Origin: Dethiothermospora halolimnae | GTDB taxonomy: Bacteria > Bacillota > Clostridia > Tissierellales > VENL01 | Direction of reading: 5' to 3' | NCBI RefSeq assembly: GCF_037577855.1 | Contig: NZ_JBAKFX010000010.1 | Location: 1-64,000, forward strand | DNA length: 64,000 nucleotides | Shown: piece after piece, positions 53,900 to 62,549 of the stretch | Layout of the letters: each line of letters starts with the position of its first letter | Position numbering within the stretch: the first letter of the stretch is position 1 | The notes under the pieces: generated by a model | The model's database searches: none | What the model was told of the DNA's origin: nothing | What the model saw: the letters and a program-made list of their open reading frames with translations, nothing else | Translations under genes and position numbers: made by a program

Positions 53900-54650
53900 T
53901 AGCAATAGGTAAGACTTTGATCTTATCTCCATCTTTTCCCCTGCTTCACACCGTACGTGAGACTTTCACCTCATACGGCGTTCCATCTTAAAAATCTTTT
54001 AGACTAAATTAATTTAATTACATTCTTTACGATATTTGTTTACTTTACCCAATTCTTGTTCGTTTAATTGGAGTTTGTCCATATATCTATCAATCGTTTC
54101 ATTTGTTGTAGAGTGAATTAACTTATGAATATCTTTGTGTATTGCAATCAAGTTGGCAAAACTATCAGTTCCACCTAATGATATAGGTTTTACATGATGT
54201 ATTTCCACTTCATTAGCATATAAGAAGTTTCCTGTTATTAAACAGTTTCCTTTTTGTGATGAATATTTAGATAGTTTGTTATCTGCTAATTCAACTGAAT
54301 TATATTCATAGATATTTTTCATAAGTTTATGAATTTCAGTAGCGATATAAGATTTTAACTTTCTATATACTACTTCTCTGCCTTGAGTTGTGTAATTACA
54401 AGTATCTTGAGAGAACCCGTATATAGTATTTGTTTGTATATCTGCTATTGGATGTAGATACATATTCGCTACCTTAAAAGTTTTAAATTTATTCTTATTG
54501 AACCTTTTATATGTTTCATTAGGTTTAATAGGAATTTCGTATTTTCCTACTGACTTTAAACGATTGAATAGGGTTTTACTTATTTGATAGGCTATTTTAT
54601 TAAAGTCTACATTTTACCTTTATTAGACATGATAATCCTCCCACTCAATT
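53900..54650 (-). mobile_element. Group II intron, 3' part, inserted in the IS3 transposase gene
   Basis: Domain V is plain at about 53949-53984 on the minus strand: GCCGTATGAGGTGAAAG...CACGTACGG. A short domain VI-like stretch and the 3' splice end follow at about 53900, where the IS3 codons resume. An HNH-type reading frame (54014-54630) occupies the domain IV position. Domains I-III and the reverse transcriptase are absent; upstream of the frame lies an oppositely oriented second intron end. Confidence 0.78.
54014..54630 (-). pseudogene. Group II intron HNH-type tail protein, frameshifted near its start
   Basis: A frame open from 54613 to 54014 encodes about 200 residues, ending with an HNH endonuclease domain: GNCLITGNF, EVEIHHVKPISLGGTDSF, NLIAIHKDIHKLIH. 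This is the C-terminal layout of some Firmicute group II intron proteins. An ATG at 54630 has a good ribosome site (GTGGGAGGATTATC) but reaches a TAG after seven codons in another frame, so one base change or a deletion has broken it. The reverse-transcriptase part is missing. The 149-codon frame from ATG 54463 is only the later part. Confidence 0.7.
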
Positions 54651-54663
54651 TCATTTATTATAT

Positions 54664-54893
54664 CATGTCCGAGTTTTCACTGTCTAATTAAGTATAACCT
54701 ATCCATATCTCCGTGGACGAAGGCAGAGAGCAGAAAAAATGGCTCTCTCGAGTTAGACAGAGAGAACCAAAATTATTTGCACACTGGTCCTATAAAGGTA
54801 TTTAATAGATGAATGACAAGAGCCGTATGAAAGGAGACTTTCACGTACGGTTCTGTGAGAAGTTTGAAGTGAAAATCCCCTTGCTTACTCGAC
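54664..54893 (+). mobile_element. Second group II intron, 3' end only, on the plus strand
   Basis: Domain V lies at 54820-54853: GAGCCGTATGAAAGGAG...CACGTACGGTTC. A domain VI-like stretch (GAAGTTTGAAGTGAAAATCC) and a CTTACTCGAC 3' end near 54893 follow. It points away from the first intron, so the two share only their missing 5' sides. Confidence 0.68.
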
Positions 54894-55009
54894 TAAGACG
54901 TCAATAGATAAAATAATTACGATTCTAGGTTGATCAAAATATTCTTGACTCAGGGGCCATTTCTTTAAATCTTTAACCTTTCTTATCTATGCATAAGCGA
55001 TAGGCATTT

Positions 55010-55408
55010 TTAAACTCGATTGTATACATTTGGCGAATAAAGTCGGTATACCTTTCCATCTATGACAAATTTGGCATATCCAAATCCTTTATAGATATGA
55101 ACTAAGGGCGCTCCAGAAATTGATAATCCACACATAGTTGCATTATAACGTGTTTTGGACCTCATAATTTCTTCTGCATTTACAAAATCACTAACAGCTT
55201 CAATACTTATTTCATCAATTGGTTCATCTGCGAAAGCTACAACAGTAACATATTTATCACTAACAGAAACCTCTAGTTCACAATGAACACCATCAAAATA
55301 GGAATCAACCCTTCTTGTAACAGATTCATCTTTAGCAAAACTAGTTATACTTGAACATAAAACTAGCGTAAAGATAAGCAAACACATAATTAACTTTTTT
55401 GATTTCAT
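55010..55408 (-). CDS. Exported protein, unknown
   Basis: A 132-residue protein with a signal peptide (residues 1-26, KKLIMCLLIFTLVLCSSITSFA). The mature part is short and mainly beta-like: VHCELEVSVSDKYVTVVAFA and later YAKFVIDGKVYRLYS. ATG 55408 follows AAGGAGTG six bases upstream; a longer frame to 55465 is unlikely. No family is recognised. It sits beside mobile-element debris and may be accessory. Confidence 0.6.
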   Translation of the reverse strand: MKSKKLIMCLLIFTLVLCSSITSFAKDESVTRRVDSYFDGVHCELEVSVSDKYVTVVAFADEPIDEISIEAVSDFVNAEEIMRSKTRYNATMCGLSISGAPLVHIYKGFGYAKFVIDGKVYRLYSPNVYNRV

Positions 55409-55953
55409 AAAAAACACTCCTTCTATATTATTTGAAATAAATTTTTCAGCCGAAAAAAACAACATTTAAATACACATGTGTATTACACTAACTATATTAA
55501 CATTATTTTCTATTAATTGCAAGTGAAATCATTATATGCCGTAATTTTACTTTTTACCCGTGAGAACATAAAATCATCATATATATTTTTTATTGAAACT
55601 TTAGTTGCCTTTTTTGAAATTACTGTGTTCATCTCCCACATCTCTATTAAAAATCCATCAGAATCGCCATTGACATGGGGTTTCTGCAGATATGGTTTTA
55701 TTGATCTAAGAATCCATTTTAAAATTAAGGCACTACAATACATAGGCTACAATACCTACTTCTGCGTTTAAATGGTCCACTTCCCCAGTTCTTAATATGC
55801 TATAAAATTATACTTGTTTAAAAAATTGAAAAAGTATTCAAATAGCTTGAAAGTATAACATTAGTTCACTAGCAAATATGTTTTTTACATACTTTGTATT
55901 GATCTTCTTTCGTTAATCACATAGTATATTTTAAAGGGTATAGCTGTATTCTC
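55409..55953. other. Gene-poor gap with overlapping weak frames
   Basis: Two opposed frames overlap here (plus 55517-55771 and minus 55513-55743), so at most one is real. The minus one (76 codons, with SIKPYLQKPHVNGDSDGFLI) looks more protein-like and may be a fragment of something larger, but has only a weak ribosome site. I see no RNA gene or clear terminator. Confidence 0.3.
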
Positions 55954-56946
55954 TTAATAAAACATACACTCTATAAACTCATCTTCACTAATATTAAATA
56001 TAAACTCATTTAAGTTAATATTATCTAAAAGCTCCCTAATAACTTCTACTTCATATTTTTTACCTATTAACTTATCCTCTAAACCACTTATATCTTTATT
56101 ACCAAAGAAATCCCCAAATATTTTACAATCCTCTATTACTCCCCTTTTAACATCTAGTCTAATATCCAGATTACCTCCAGAATAACGTCTGCTTTTTTCA
56201 ATATCAAAGTCAGGAGACTCTCCATAGTTCCATCCCCATGTTAAATACCTTTTCGCCATCATTTCTTTAATTTTCAAAAGTTCCTGTTCTGTAAGTATAT
56301 GTTCTTTACCTAAGGAATTTTGCTCTTTAAGTATAGAGTTTAGAAGAAAATCTTTGAACTCTTCTATTGATATCTTTTCTTCTAGGTAAGGATATATATT
56401 TGTTACTCTACTTCTAACGGATTTAACTCCCTTTGATTTAATTTTATCGGCTTTAACCTTTAGTGCATCGCCTACCACAGTTAAATCTGAGTTAAATAAT
56501 AGGGTTCCGTGATGAAGCATCTTGTCTTTATAATAGTATTGGGCATTTCCAGAGAATTTTTTTCCTTCTATAGTTATGTCATTTCTACCTGAAAATTCTG
56601 CATTTATACCTAACTTTTTTAAAACTTTAATAACCGGTTCAGTAAATTTTTTAAAATTACTAACGTTGTCCTTTCCACCAGCTGCTATAAAGGTGAAATT
56701 AAGATTACCTAGGTCATGGTATACAGCCCCGCCTCCAGATAATCTTCTAACTACATTAATATTATTTTCTTTGATATACTTATTATTTATTTCTTCTATG
56801 GTATTTTGATTTCTACCTATGATAACCGATGGTTCATTTTGCCAAAGTATAATTATATCTTCATCTGTATCTAAATATTTTAAAGCAAATTCTTCAAGGG
56901 CCAAATTAAAATGGGGGTCGTTATTATTATTTTTTATACTAATCAT
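55954..56946 (-). CDS. lplA: Lipoate-protein ligase A
   Basis: A 330-residue enzyme attaching lipoate to E2-type lipoyl domains through lipoyl-AMP. RRLSGGGAVYHDLGNLNF is the substrate loop and GRNDITIEGKKFSGNAQYYYKD follows with the catalytic lysine region; the C-terminal lipoate-ligase accessory domain (about 250-330) is present. ATG 56946 is seven bases after GGAGAG; the ATG at 56961 overlaps that site. It lies about 3 kb from the pdh operon whose E2 needs lipoate; no lipA or lipB is nearby. Confidence 0.93.
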   Translation of the reverse strand: MISIKNNNNDPHFNLALEEFALKYLDTDEDIIILWQNEPSVIIGRNQNTIEEINNKYIKENNINVVRRLSGGGAVYHDLGNLNFTFIAAGGKDNVSNFKKFTEPVIKVLKKLGINAEFSGRNDITIEGKKFSGNAQYYYKDKMLHHGTLLFNSDLTVVGDALKVKADKIKSKGVKSVRSRVTNIYPYLEEKISIEEFKDFLLNSILKEQNSLGKEHILTEQELLKIKEMMAKRYLTWGWNYGESPDFDIEKSRRYSGGNLDIRLDVKRGVIEDCKIFGDFFGNKDISGLEDKLIGKKYEVEVIRELLDNINLNEFIFNISEDEFIECMFY

Positions 56947-57085
56947 TTTAAATCTCTCCATTCTATATGTAGTTTGTTATAACTTAATTTCTAATAGATT
57001 GTTAACTGGTAATATCCTCGATAATTGGTAATACTTAATTGTTGGTGATCCGTGATACTTAGCTGCTAATGATGCATAATCTTTA

Positions 57086-57115
57086 GGTTGTTGGGGGATT
57101 CGTAATTCCCCAACC
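57086..57115. repeat. Repeat family B, copy 4
   Basis: GGTTGTTGGGGGATT-CGT-AATTCCCCAACC lies in the gap between divergent lplA and cwlJ. The rest of this 316-base gap has no gene; some imperfect GGTGATCCGTGATACTT units near 57020-57065 are decayed repeats. Confidence 0.6.
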
Positions 57116-57262
57116 TATTTATAAATTATTATTACCCTAAAACTAAGTATACCCTACTAATAAGTAAAATAAAAATGAAAGAACTATGTATTTCCCATAG
57201 ATAAATAGTGTCACAAAGTATAGTTTACTAATATATTATTAGTAAGTAGGGAGGTGTTTAAC

Positions 57263-57706
57263 TTGCCTTATTCAACTCGTGAATTATTCGCCAGAGTCAT
57301 AAAATGTGAGGCTGGTGGAGAAGGAATAAATGGTATGAAAGCTGTAGCAACTGTAATAATGAATAGAGTCCATATACCCTATGGAGAATATCAAAGGGTA
57401 AATCAAGGAAATTTGAGAAATGTAATATATCAAGAAGGACAATTTGACTGTGTTAGAAGTGTTCTTAGGGGAGTAGCCAATCCCCAGACGATCTGGGCTA
57501 GTCCCCCGGAACAAATACATTATGAAGTAGCAGATTGGGCCTTAGCAGGAAATAAACTATGGAATGTTGGAGAAAGTTTATGGTATATGAATCCCTTTAG
57601 ACCTACTTGTCCCCCGGAATTTCCCTATAACGGTTCAGGGGAATACAATAGTAGGATAATTAAGCACTGTTTTTATGATCCAACTGAGTTATATAGAGAA
57701 ACATAA
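57263..57706 (+). CDS. cwlJ: Spore cortex-lytic cell-wall hydrolase CwlJ
   Basis: A 147-residue SleB-family hydrolase without a signal peptide, as expected for CwlJ, which is made in the mother cell. The domain begins ELFARVIKCEAGGEG with the catalytic glutamate at about 16, followed by AVATVIMNRV and a YEGQFDC-type stretch. The likely start is TTG 57263 after AGGGAGGTG; a GTG at 57254 lies in that site. It is followed 19 bases later by gerQ, its known partner. It should cut cortex peptidoglycan in germination. Confidence 0.9.
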   Translation: MPYSTRELFARVIKCEAGGEGINGMKAVATVIMNRVHIPYGEYQRVNQGNLRNVIYQEGQFDCVRSVLRGVANPQTIWASPPEQIHYEVADWALAGNKLWNVGESLWYMNPFRPTCPPEFPYNGSGEYNSRIIKHCFYDPTELYRET

Positions 57707-57725
57707 AATTTAAGGAGGTAATATT

Positions 57726-58151
57726 GTGAATAGAAGATATAATGAAGATGATGGCTATAATGCACCACAACAACCACAGCCAATGATGCCCAGTACTCCA
57801 CGACAACCATCTTATATGTATCCCCCAGCATCACCCTATGGACCTAATGATGGAGGAGCCCCAAATAGGCAACCTATGCCTATGCCATCAAGGGGAGAAT
57901 CCCCTGTAGATTTTGAATTTGACGAAGGGCCACCGGTAATAAGAAGTCCCCTTTATTTACAGGGTTATCTAAGAAGGGTAATAGGTCAATATGTGAAGGT
58001 ACAGTTCATTGTAGGAACTAATCTTTTTATAGACAGAGAGGGAACTTTATTATCAGTAGGGGTCGATCATATAGTACTTCAGGAACCGGAAACCGATGAT
58101 CGGGTTATTTGTGATCTATACTCAATAAAATTTGTAAAAGTATTTTATTAA
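57726..58151 (+). CDS. gerQ: Spore coat protein GerQ
   Basis: A 141-residue protein with a Pro/Gln/Met-rich N-terminal half (about 1-62) and a conserved C-terminal GerQ domain (PLYLQGYLRRVIGQYVKVQ through DLYSIKFVKVF). In Bacillus, GerQ is needed for CwlJ to sit in the coat and is a transglutaminase substrate. The GTG start follows TAAGGAGG. It is the second gene of the cwlJ-gerQ unit, which ends at a terminator. Confidence 0.9.
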   Translation: MNRRYNEDDGYNAPQQPQPMMPSTPRQPSYMYPPASPYGPNDGGAPNRQPMPMPSRGESPVDFEFDEGPPVIRSPLYLQGYLRRVIGQYVKVQFIVGTNLFIDREGTLLSVGVDHIVLQEPETDDRVICDLYSIKFVKVFY

Positions 58152-58180
58152 CTTTAAGGCTTAAAATAATTGTAACCAAT

Positions 58181-58220
58181 AAAGTGACTTATACCATGGG
58201 ATAAGTCACTTTGTTGTTTT
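58181..58220 (+). terminator. Terminator after gerQ
   Basis: AAAGTGACTTAT and ATAAGTCACTTT pair perfectly around ACCATGGG, followed by GTTGTTTTT. Confidence 0.85.
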
Positions 58221-58299
58221 TGTACAAAACAAATTTGCATTTATAGAAGTGTATAATAAAATATAGATATAAATAAGAAATAAGGAAGTGGCAGTATCG

Positions 58300-58950
58300 A
58301 TGAAAAATAAAAGAGAAATAAAAATATGCTCTCCAAGAATACCTAAAGATTTAAAGAAGTCTGAAGGGATAAGATATGACATTAAAGAGGAAGATTCCAT
58401 TTATAATGAGTTAATATCTTATTGTTCCATTGGAGGACAGGTGGCAGAAGGTGTAGAAATTCAAAAGACAATTTTTAAGAATGTTTCATTTAATAAAGCA
58501 ATACTTAGAGGTATTGAACTAACAGATGTTAGATTTGAAAATTGTGATTTATCTAATTGTGATTTTATACATGCTATTATACATAGAGTAGAATTTATAG
58601 ATTGTAAAATCCTTGGTGTAGATTTAAGTCAATCAACACTTCAAAATGTAATAATTAATGGGTGTAATGGGAACTATAGTCTCGGTAGGTTTTTATACTG
58701 CAACAATATAATTTTTAATAATACGTCATTCTATAGTGTTAATTTTCAAGAATCAGAATTTCTTAATACAAAATTTGAAAGATGTAATCTAACAGAAGCT
58801 CAAATGTCTGGTTGCAAACTGAAAGATGTTGATTTAAGAGGGTGTGAGATAGAAGGTATGAAAGTAAGAATAGAAGATGTAAAGGGAGCTATAGTTTCTC
58901 CTACACAAGCTATGACACTATCTAAATTATTAGGAATTATAATTAAATAG
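58300..58950 (+). CDS. Pentapeptide-repeat protein
   Basis: A 216-residue protein with a run of A(D/N)LxX-type pentapeptides from about residue 60 to 200 (for example RFENCDLSNCDF, LTEAQMSGCKLKDVDLRG), predicted to form a right-handed beta helix. The N-terminal 50 residues are charged. ATG 58300 is preferred because AAGGAAG precedes it; the GTG at 58288 abuts that site. Roles range from DNA-gyrase protection (Qnr/MfpA type) to unknown; nothing here favours one. Confidence 0.87.
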   Translation: MKNKREIKICSPRIPKDLKKSEGIRYDIKEEDSIYNELISYCSIGGQVAEGVEIQKTIFKNVSFNKAILRGIELTDVRFENCDLSNCDFIHAIIHRVEFIDCKILGVDLSQSTLQNVIINGCNGNYSLGRFLYCNNIIFNNTSFYSVNFQESEFLNTKFERCNLTEAQMSGCKLKDVDLRGCEIEGMKVRIEDVKGAIVSPTQAMTLSKLLGIIIK

Positions 58951-59059
58951 AAAATTTAAATAAATGGCAGTATAAAATCATATGCTTATAAAGTTAAAAT
59001 TTTTTAACAAAATAAGGTTATTTTATAAGAAAATTTTATTAAATAATAACAATTAGCAA

Positions 59060-59096
59060 CATATTGATTTTATCTTGTAGTAATAAAATCAATATG
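59060..59096. repeat. Perfect hairpin before the serine-type operon
   Basis: CATATTGATTTTAT and ATAAAATCAATATG pair perfectly around CTTGTAGTA, about 85 bases before the operon. There is no T run, so it may be a transcript-end hairpin or an operator. Confidence 0.55.
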
Positions 59097-59181
59097 ATAT
59101 TCTATACTAGAGAATTGGATAGTATTACTTTAATTTAATTTACTATTAAATATAAATAAGGATTATTAAGGAGGTATTTGT

Positions 59182-60252
59182 ATGCACAAAAAACTATTTA
59201 TACCAGGACCAGTAGAGGTAAAGCCTGATGTATTACAAAAAATGGCTACACCAATGATAGGTCATAGAACAAAATCAGCTTCAAAGTTGCAAAGAGATAT
59301 TAGTGAAAAAATGATGAAATTATTCTACACAGAAAATCAAGTAATGCTTTCAACTACTTCAGGTAGTGGATTAATGGAAGCTGCAATTCGTTCTTGTACA
59401 GGAAAAAGAGCTGCTGTATTTGCGGTAGGAGCTTTTGGTAAGAGATGGTATGACATGGCGGTTGCTAATAACGTACCAGCTGATTTATTTGAAGTTGAAT
59501 GGGGAAATCCCACAACTCCAGAACAGGTAGATGAAGTATTAGCAACTGGTAAGTATGACGTTGTAACTGTTACCCACAATGAAACATCAACAGGTATAAT
59601 GAACCCTGTAGCTGAAATAGGAGAAGTTATTAAAAAATATCCAGATGTTGTATTCTGCGTAGATACAGTAAGTTCGGCAGCAGGAGCAAAGATAGAGGTA
59701 GACAAATGGGGCATAGATGTTTGTATAACATCAACTCAGAAGGCATTGGCATTACCTCCAGGACTTGCAATTTGTACTATTTCTGATAAAGCCTTAGAGG
59801 CAGCTAGAAAAGTAGAAAACAGAGGGTTCTATCTTGATTTAGTTAGACTATATGATTACATACAAAAGAAAGATCATCAATATCCGTCAACTCCATCAAT
59901 TTCCCATATGTATGCATTGGATTATCAACTAGACAAAATATTGGAAGAGGGTCTAGAAAATCGTTTTGCAAGACATGAAGAGATGGCTAAGTATGTAAGG
60001 GCTTGGGCTAATAAGCATTTTGAGCTATTCCCAGTTGAAGAACATGCTTCAAATACATTAACCAATGTTAGAAATACTAGAAATATTAGTGTTGCTGATT
60101 TAAATAAACAATTAGGTTTAAGAGGATTTACTATATCCAATGGATATGGAAAATTAAAAGAGAAGACATTTAGAATAGCTCATATGGGTGAAACAACATT
60201 ACCAGAGATTAAAGAGCTTCTTGAAAATATAGAAGATATTCTAGGACTATAG
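59182..60252 (+). CDS. Serine-pyruvate/phosphoserine-type aminotransferase (class V)
   Basis: A 356-residue fold-type I PLP enzyme. FIPGPVEVKPDVLQKM opens like alanine-glyoxylate and phosphoserine-type aminotransferases; VFCVDTVSSAAGAKIEVD binds the cofactor aspartate and K187 in TSTQKALALPPG is the Schiff-base lysine. It stands just before a phosphoglycerate-dehydrogenase-like gene, so amination of phosphohydroxypyruvate is likely, as in several clostridia. AAGGAGG precedes the ATG. Confidence 0.88.
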   Translation: MHKKLFIPGPVEVKPDVLQKMATPMIGHRTKSASKLQRDISEKMMKLFYTENQVMLSTTSGSGLMEAAIRSCTGKRAAVFAVGAFGKRWYDMAVANNVPADLFEVEWGNPTTPEQVDEVLATGKYDVVTVTHNETSTGIMNPVAEIGEVIKKYPDVVFCVDTVSSAAGAKIEVDKWGIDVCITSTQKALALPPGLAICTISDKALEAARKVENRGFYLDLVRLYDYIQKKDHQYPSTPSISHMYALDYQLDKILEEGLENRFARHEEMAKYVRAWANKHFELFPVEEHASNTLTNVRNTRNISVADLNKQLGLRGFTISNGYGKLKEKTFRIAHMGETTLPEIKELLENIEDILGL

Positions 60253-60263
60253 GGGGTAATAAT

Positions 60264-61175
60264 ATGGCGAGAATATTAGTAACCGATGGAATGGATAAAA
60301 ATGCTGCAGAGCAGTTAAGAAAAATGGGTCACGAATTAGTTGAAGAACATTATGAGCCAGAAGCTTTAAAGGAACAACTTAAAAACTTTGATGCTACGAT
60401 AATACGTTCTGCAACTAAAATTAGACAGGAAATAATAGATGCTGCCCTTGAGACTAATAAATTAAAACTAATAATAAGGGCAGGGGTTGGTCTAGACAAT
60501 ATAGATGTTCAATATGCTATGGAACATGGTATCCAAGTGAATAATACTCCAAATGCCAGTAGTTCAGCAGTTGCAGAGTTAGCTATAGGACATATGTTTG
60601 CATTATCAAGATACATTTATATATCAAATGTAACTATGAGAAATGGAGAATGGAACAAAAAAGCATATAAAGGTATAGAACTTGCTGGAAAAACATTAGG
60701 GTTAGTTGGATTTGGTAGAATAGCTAAGGAAACAGCTAAAAAGGCCAAGGCTTTAGGTATGAATGTTATCTATACTGACATAAAGGGAGAGCAGGAAGGA
60801 CAAGATTCTTATAAGTATGCTTCTATGGAGGAGTTATTAAAGCAATCTGACTTTATATCACTTCATATACCATTTAAAAAGGAAATAGGAGCGGTTATTA
60901 GTACTAAAGAATTTGAAATGATGAAAGATGGAGCTTATTTAGTAAATTGTGCTAGAGGTGGAGTAGTTGATGAAGCTGCCTTACTTGAAGCTTTAGACTC
61001 AGGAAAAGTTTCAGCTGCAGCTATAGATGTATTTGAAGAGGAACCAACTAAGAATGAGAAACTTTATAAACATGAAAAAGTTTCATTAACACCCCATATA
61101 GGAGCTTCAACAAAGGAAGCACAAGCTAGAATAGGAGAAGAAATAATAGAAATAGTACAAAACTTTTTTGAATAG
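60264..61175 (+). CDS. serA: D-3-phosphoglycerate dehydrogenase-like 2-hydroxyacid dehydrogenase
   Basis: A 303-residue enzyme of the D-isomer 2-hydroxyacid dehydrogenase family. The NAD turn is GFGRIAKETAKK (149 on) and the catalytic residues fit R231 (CARGG), E260 (EEEP) and H278 (TPHIGAS). It is short, without the ACT domain of longer SerA proteins, so serine feedback is not seen. TAGGGGG precedes the ATG eleven bases after the aminotransferase stop. Phosphoglycerate is inferred from context. Confidence 0.87.
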   Translation: MARILVTDGMDKNAAEQLRKMGHELVEEHYEPEALKEQLKNFDATIIRSATKIRQEIIDAALETNKLKLIIRAGVGLDNIDVQYAMEHGIQVNNTPNASSSAVAELAIGHMFALSRYIYISNVTMRNGEWNKKAYKGIELAGKTLGLVGFGRIAKETAKKAKALGMNVIYTDIKGEQEGQDSYKYASMEELLKQSDFISLHIPFKKEIGAVISTKEFEMMKDGAYLVNCARGGVVDEAALLEALDSGKVSAAAIDVFEEEPTKNEKLYKHEKVSLTPHIGASTKEAQARIGEEIIEIVQNFFE

Positions 61176-61186
61176 GAGGTTTTCAG

Positions 61187-62434
61187 ATGGCAACAGTAAG
61201 ACCATTTAAAGGCATAAGACCAAAAAAAGAGTTAGTAGAGAAAGTAGCATCTTTACCATATGATGTTATGAATAGAGAAGAAGCAAAAGAAATGGCTAAG
61301 GGAAATGACAAGTCTTTTCTTCATGTAGTTAGACCTGAAATAGATGTTGATGATTCCGTTGATATACACGATAAAATCGTCTATGAGACAGCTAGAAAGA
61401 ATTTAGACAAATTTATAGAAGATGGTGTTTTAGTACAGGATGATAAGCCTAAGTACTATATATATAGACAAATAATGTTCGGTAGAGTTCAAACTGGTTT
61501 AGTAGGTTGTACTTCAATAGATGAATACATGAATAATACTATTAAAAAACATGAATTCACAAGACCTGCGAAGGAAAAAGATAGAATTAATAATTTCGAT
61601 CATTGTGATGCAAATACTGCTCCTATATTCTTAACATATAGAAAAAATGATGAGATCAATAATATAGTAAATGATTGGATTAAATTTAATAAACCTGTAT
61701 ATGATTTTACCAGTGAAGATGATATAACTCATATAGTGTGGGTTATAGATGATGCAAGTAAAGTTGAGAGAATAGGTGAGTTATTTGATAGCATAAGCTA
61801 TCTATATATTGCAGACGGTCATCATAGATCAGCATCATCAGTTAAAGTTGGATTAAAGAGAAGGGAAGAAAATCCAAACTATACTGGAGATGAAGAATTT
61901 AATTACTTTATGTCAGTTATATTCCCAGATGAAGATTTATTTATCATGGATTACAATAGAGTAGTTGAAGATTTAAATGGAAATAGTGATGAAGAATTTT
62001 TAACAAAAGTAAAGGAAAAATTTGATTTAGAAGAGTATACTAAAGAAGGTCAATATAGACCAATGAACAAGCACGAGTTTGGTATGTATTTAAATAATAA
62101 ATGGTATAAGCTTACTGCTAAAGAAGGTACATTTGATAGTAAACATCCAGTAAACTCTTTAGATGCAGCAATATTACAAAATAATCTTCTTAATCCTATA
62201 TTAGGAATAGATGATCCTAGAACTAACGAAAGGATAGATTTTATCGGAGGAATAAGAGGACTTGAAGAGCTTGAAAAAAGAGTTAACAATGGCATGAAGG
62301 TAGCATTTTCTATGTATCCTACTACTATAGAAGACTTAATTGGAGTGGCAGATGCAGGGGAAGTAATGCCTCCAAAATCTACTTGGTTTGAGCCAAAACT
62401 TAGAAGTGGATTGTTTGTTCATAGATTAAAGTAA
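61187..62434 (+). CDS. DUF1015-family protein
   Basis: A 415-residue cytoplasmic protein of the DUF1015 family. It opens VRPFKGIRPKKELVEKVASLPYDV, and holds YIADGHHRSASS with DGHHR at 210-214, a motif resembling the nucleotide-binding turn of ParB/Srx-type folds. It is the third gene of the aminotransferase-dehydrogenase-DUF1015 operon, a conserved set in Clostridia as I recall. Function is unknown. A role in the last step of serine synthesis is only a guess. AGGAGG precedes the ATG. Confidence 0.87.
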   Translation: MATVRPFKGIRPKKELVEKVASLPYDVMNREEAKEMAKGNDKSFLHVVRPEIDVDDSVDIHDKIVYETARKNLDKFIEDGVLVQDDKPKYYIYRQIMFGRVQTGLVGCTSIDEYMNNTIKKHEFTRPAKEKDRINNFDHCDANTAPIFLTYRKNDEINNIVNDWIKFNKPVYDFTSEDDITHIVWVIDDASKVERIGELFDSISYLYIADGHHRSASSVKVGLKRREENPNYTGDEEFNYFMSVIFPDEDLFIMDYNRVVEDLNGNSDEEFLTKVKEKFDLEEYTKEGQYRPMNKHEFGMYLNNKWYKLTAKEGTFDSKHPVNSLDAAILQNNLLNPILGIDDPRTNERIDFIGGIRGLEELEKRVNNGMKVAFSMYPTTIEDLIGVADAGEVMPPKSTWFEPKLRSGLFVHRLK

Positions 62435-62458
62435 ATTATAAATAATAGCTTAATAAAT

Positions 62459-62485
62459 TAAGCCATCGATTGATGGCTTTTTTTT
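62459..62485 (+). terminator. Terminator of the serine-type operon
   Basis: TTAAGCCATC pairs with GATGGCTTTT (one G-T pair) around GATT, followed by T8. Confidence 0.9.
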
Positions 62486-62549
62486 ATGTTTTTTTGGGTA
62501 TTATATAAATAGATAGTTTTATAAATAAAAAGAGTGGTGTTTAATAATT

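Noticed and set aside
54631..54691. Plus-strand frame ending IMSEFSLSN, like another IS3 transposase C terminus
   Set aside because: Only about ten residues look similar to the true IS3 end at 53705; too weak to call.
57190..57262. Sporulation sigma-factor promoter before cwlJ
   Set aside because: Candidate hexamers near 57209-57230 do not match SigE, SigG or SigK patterns well enough to call.
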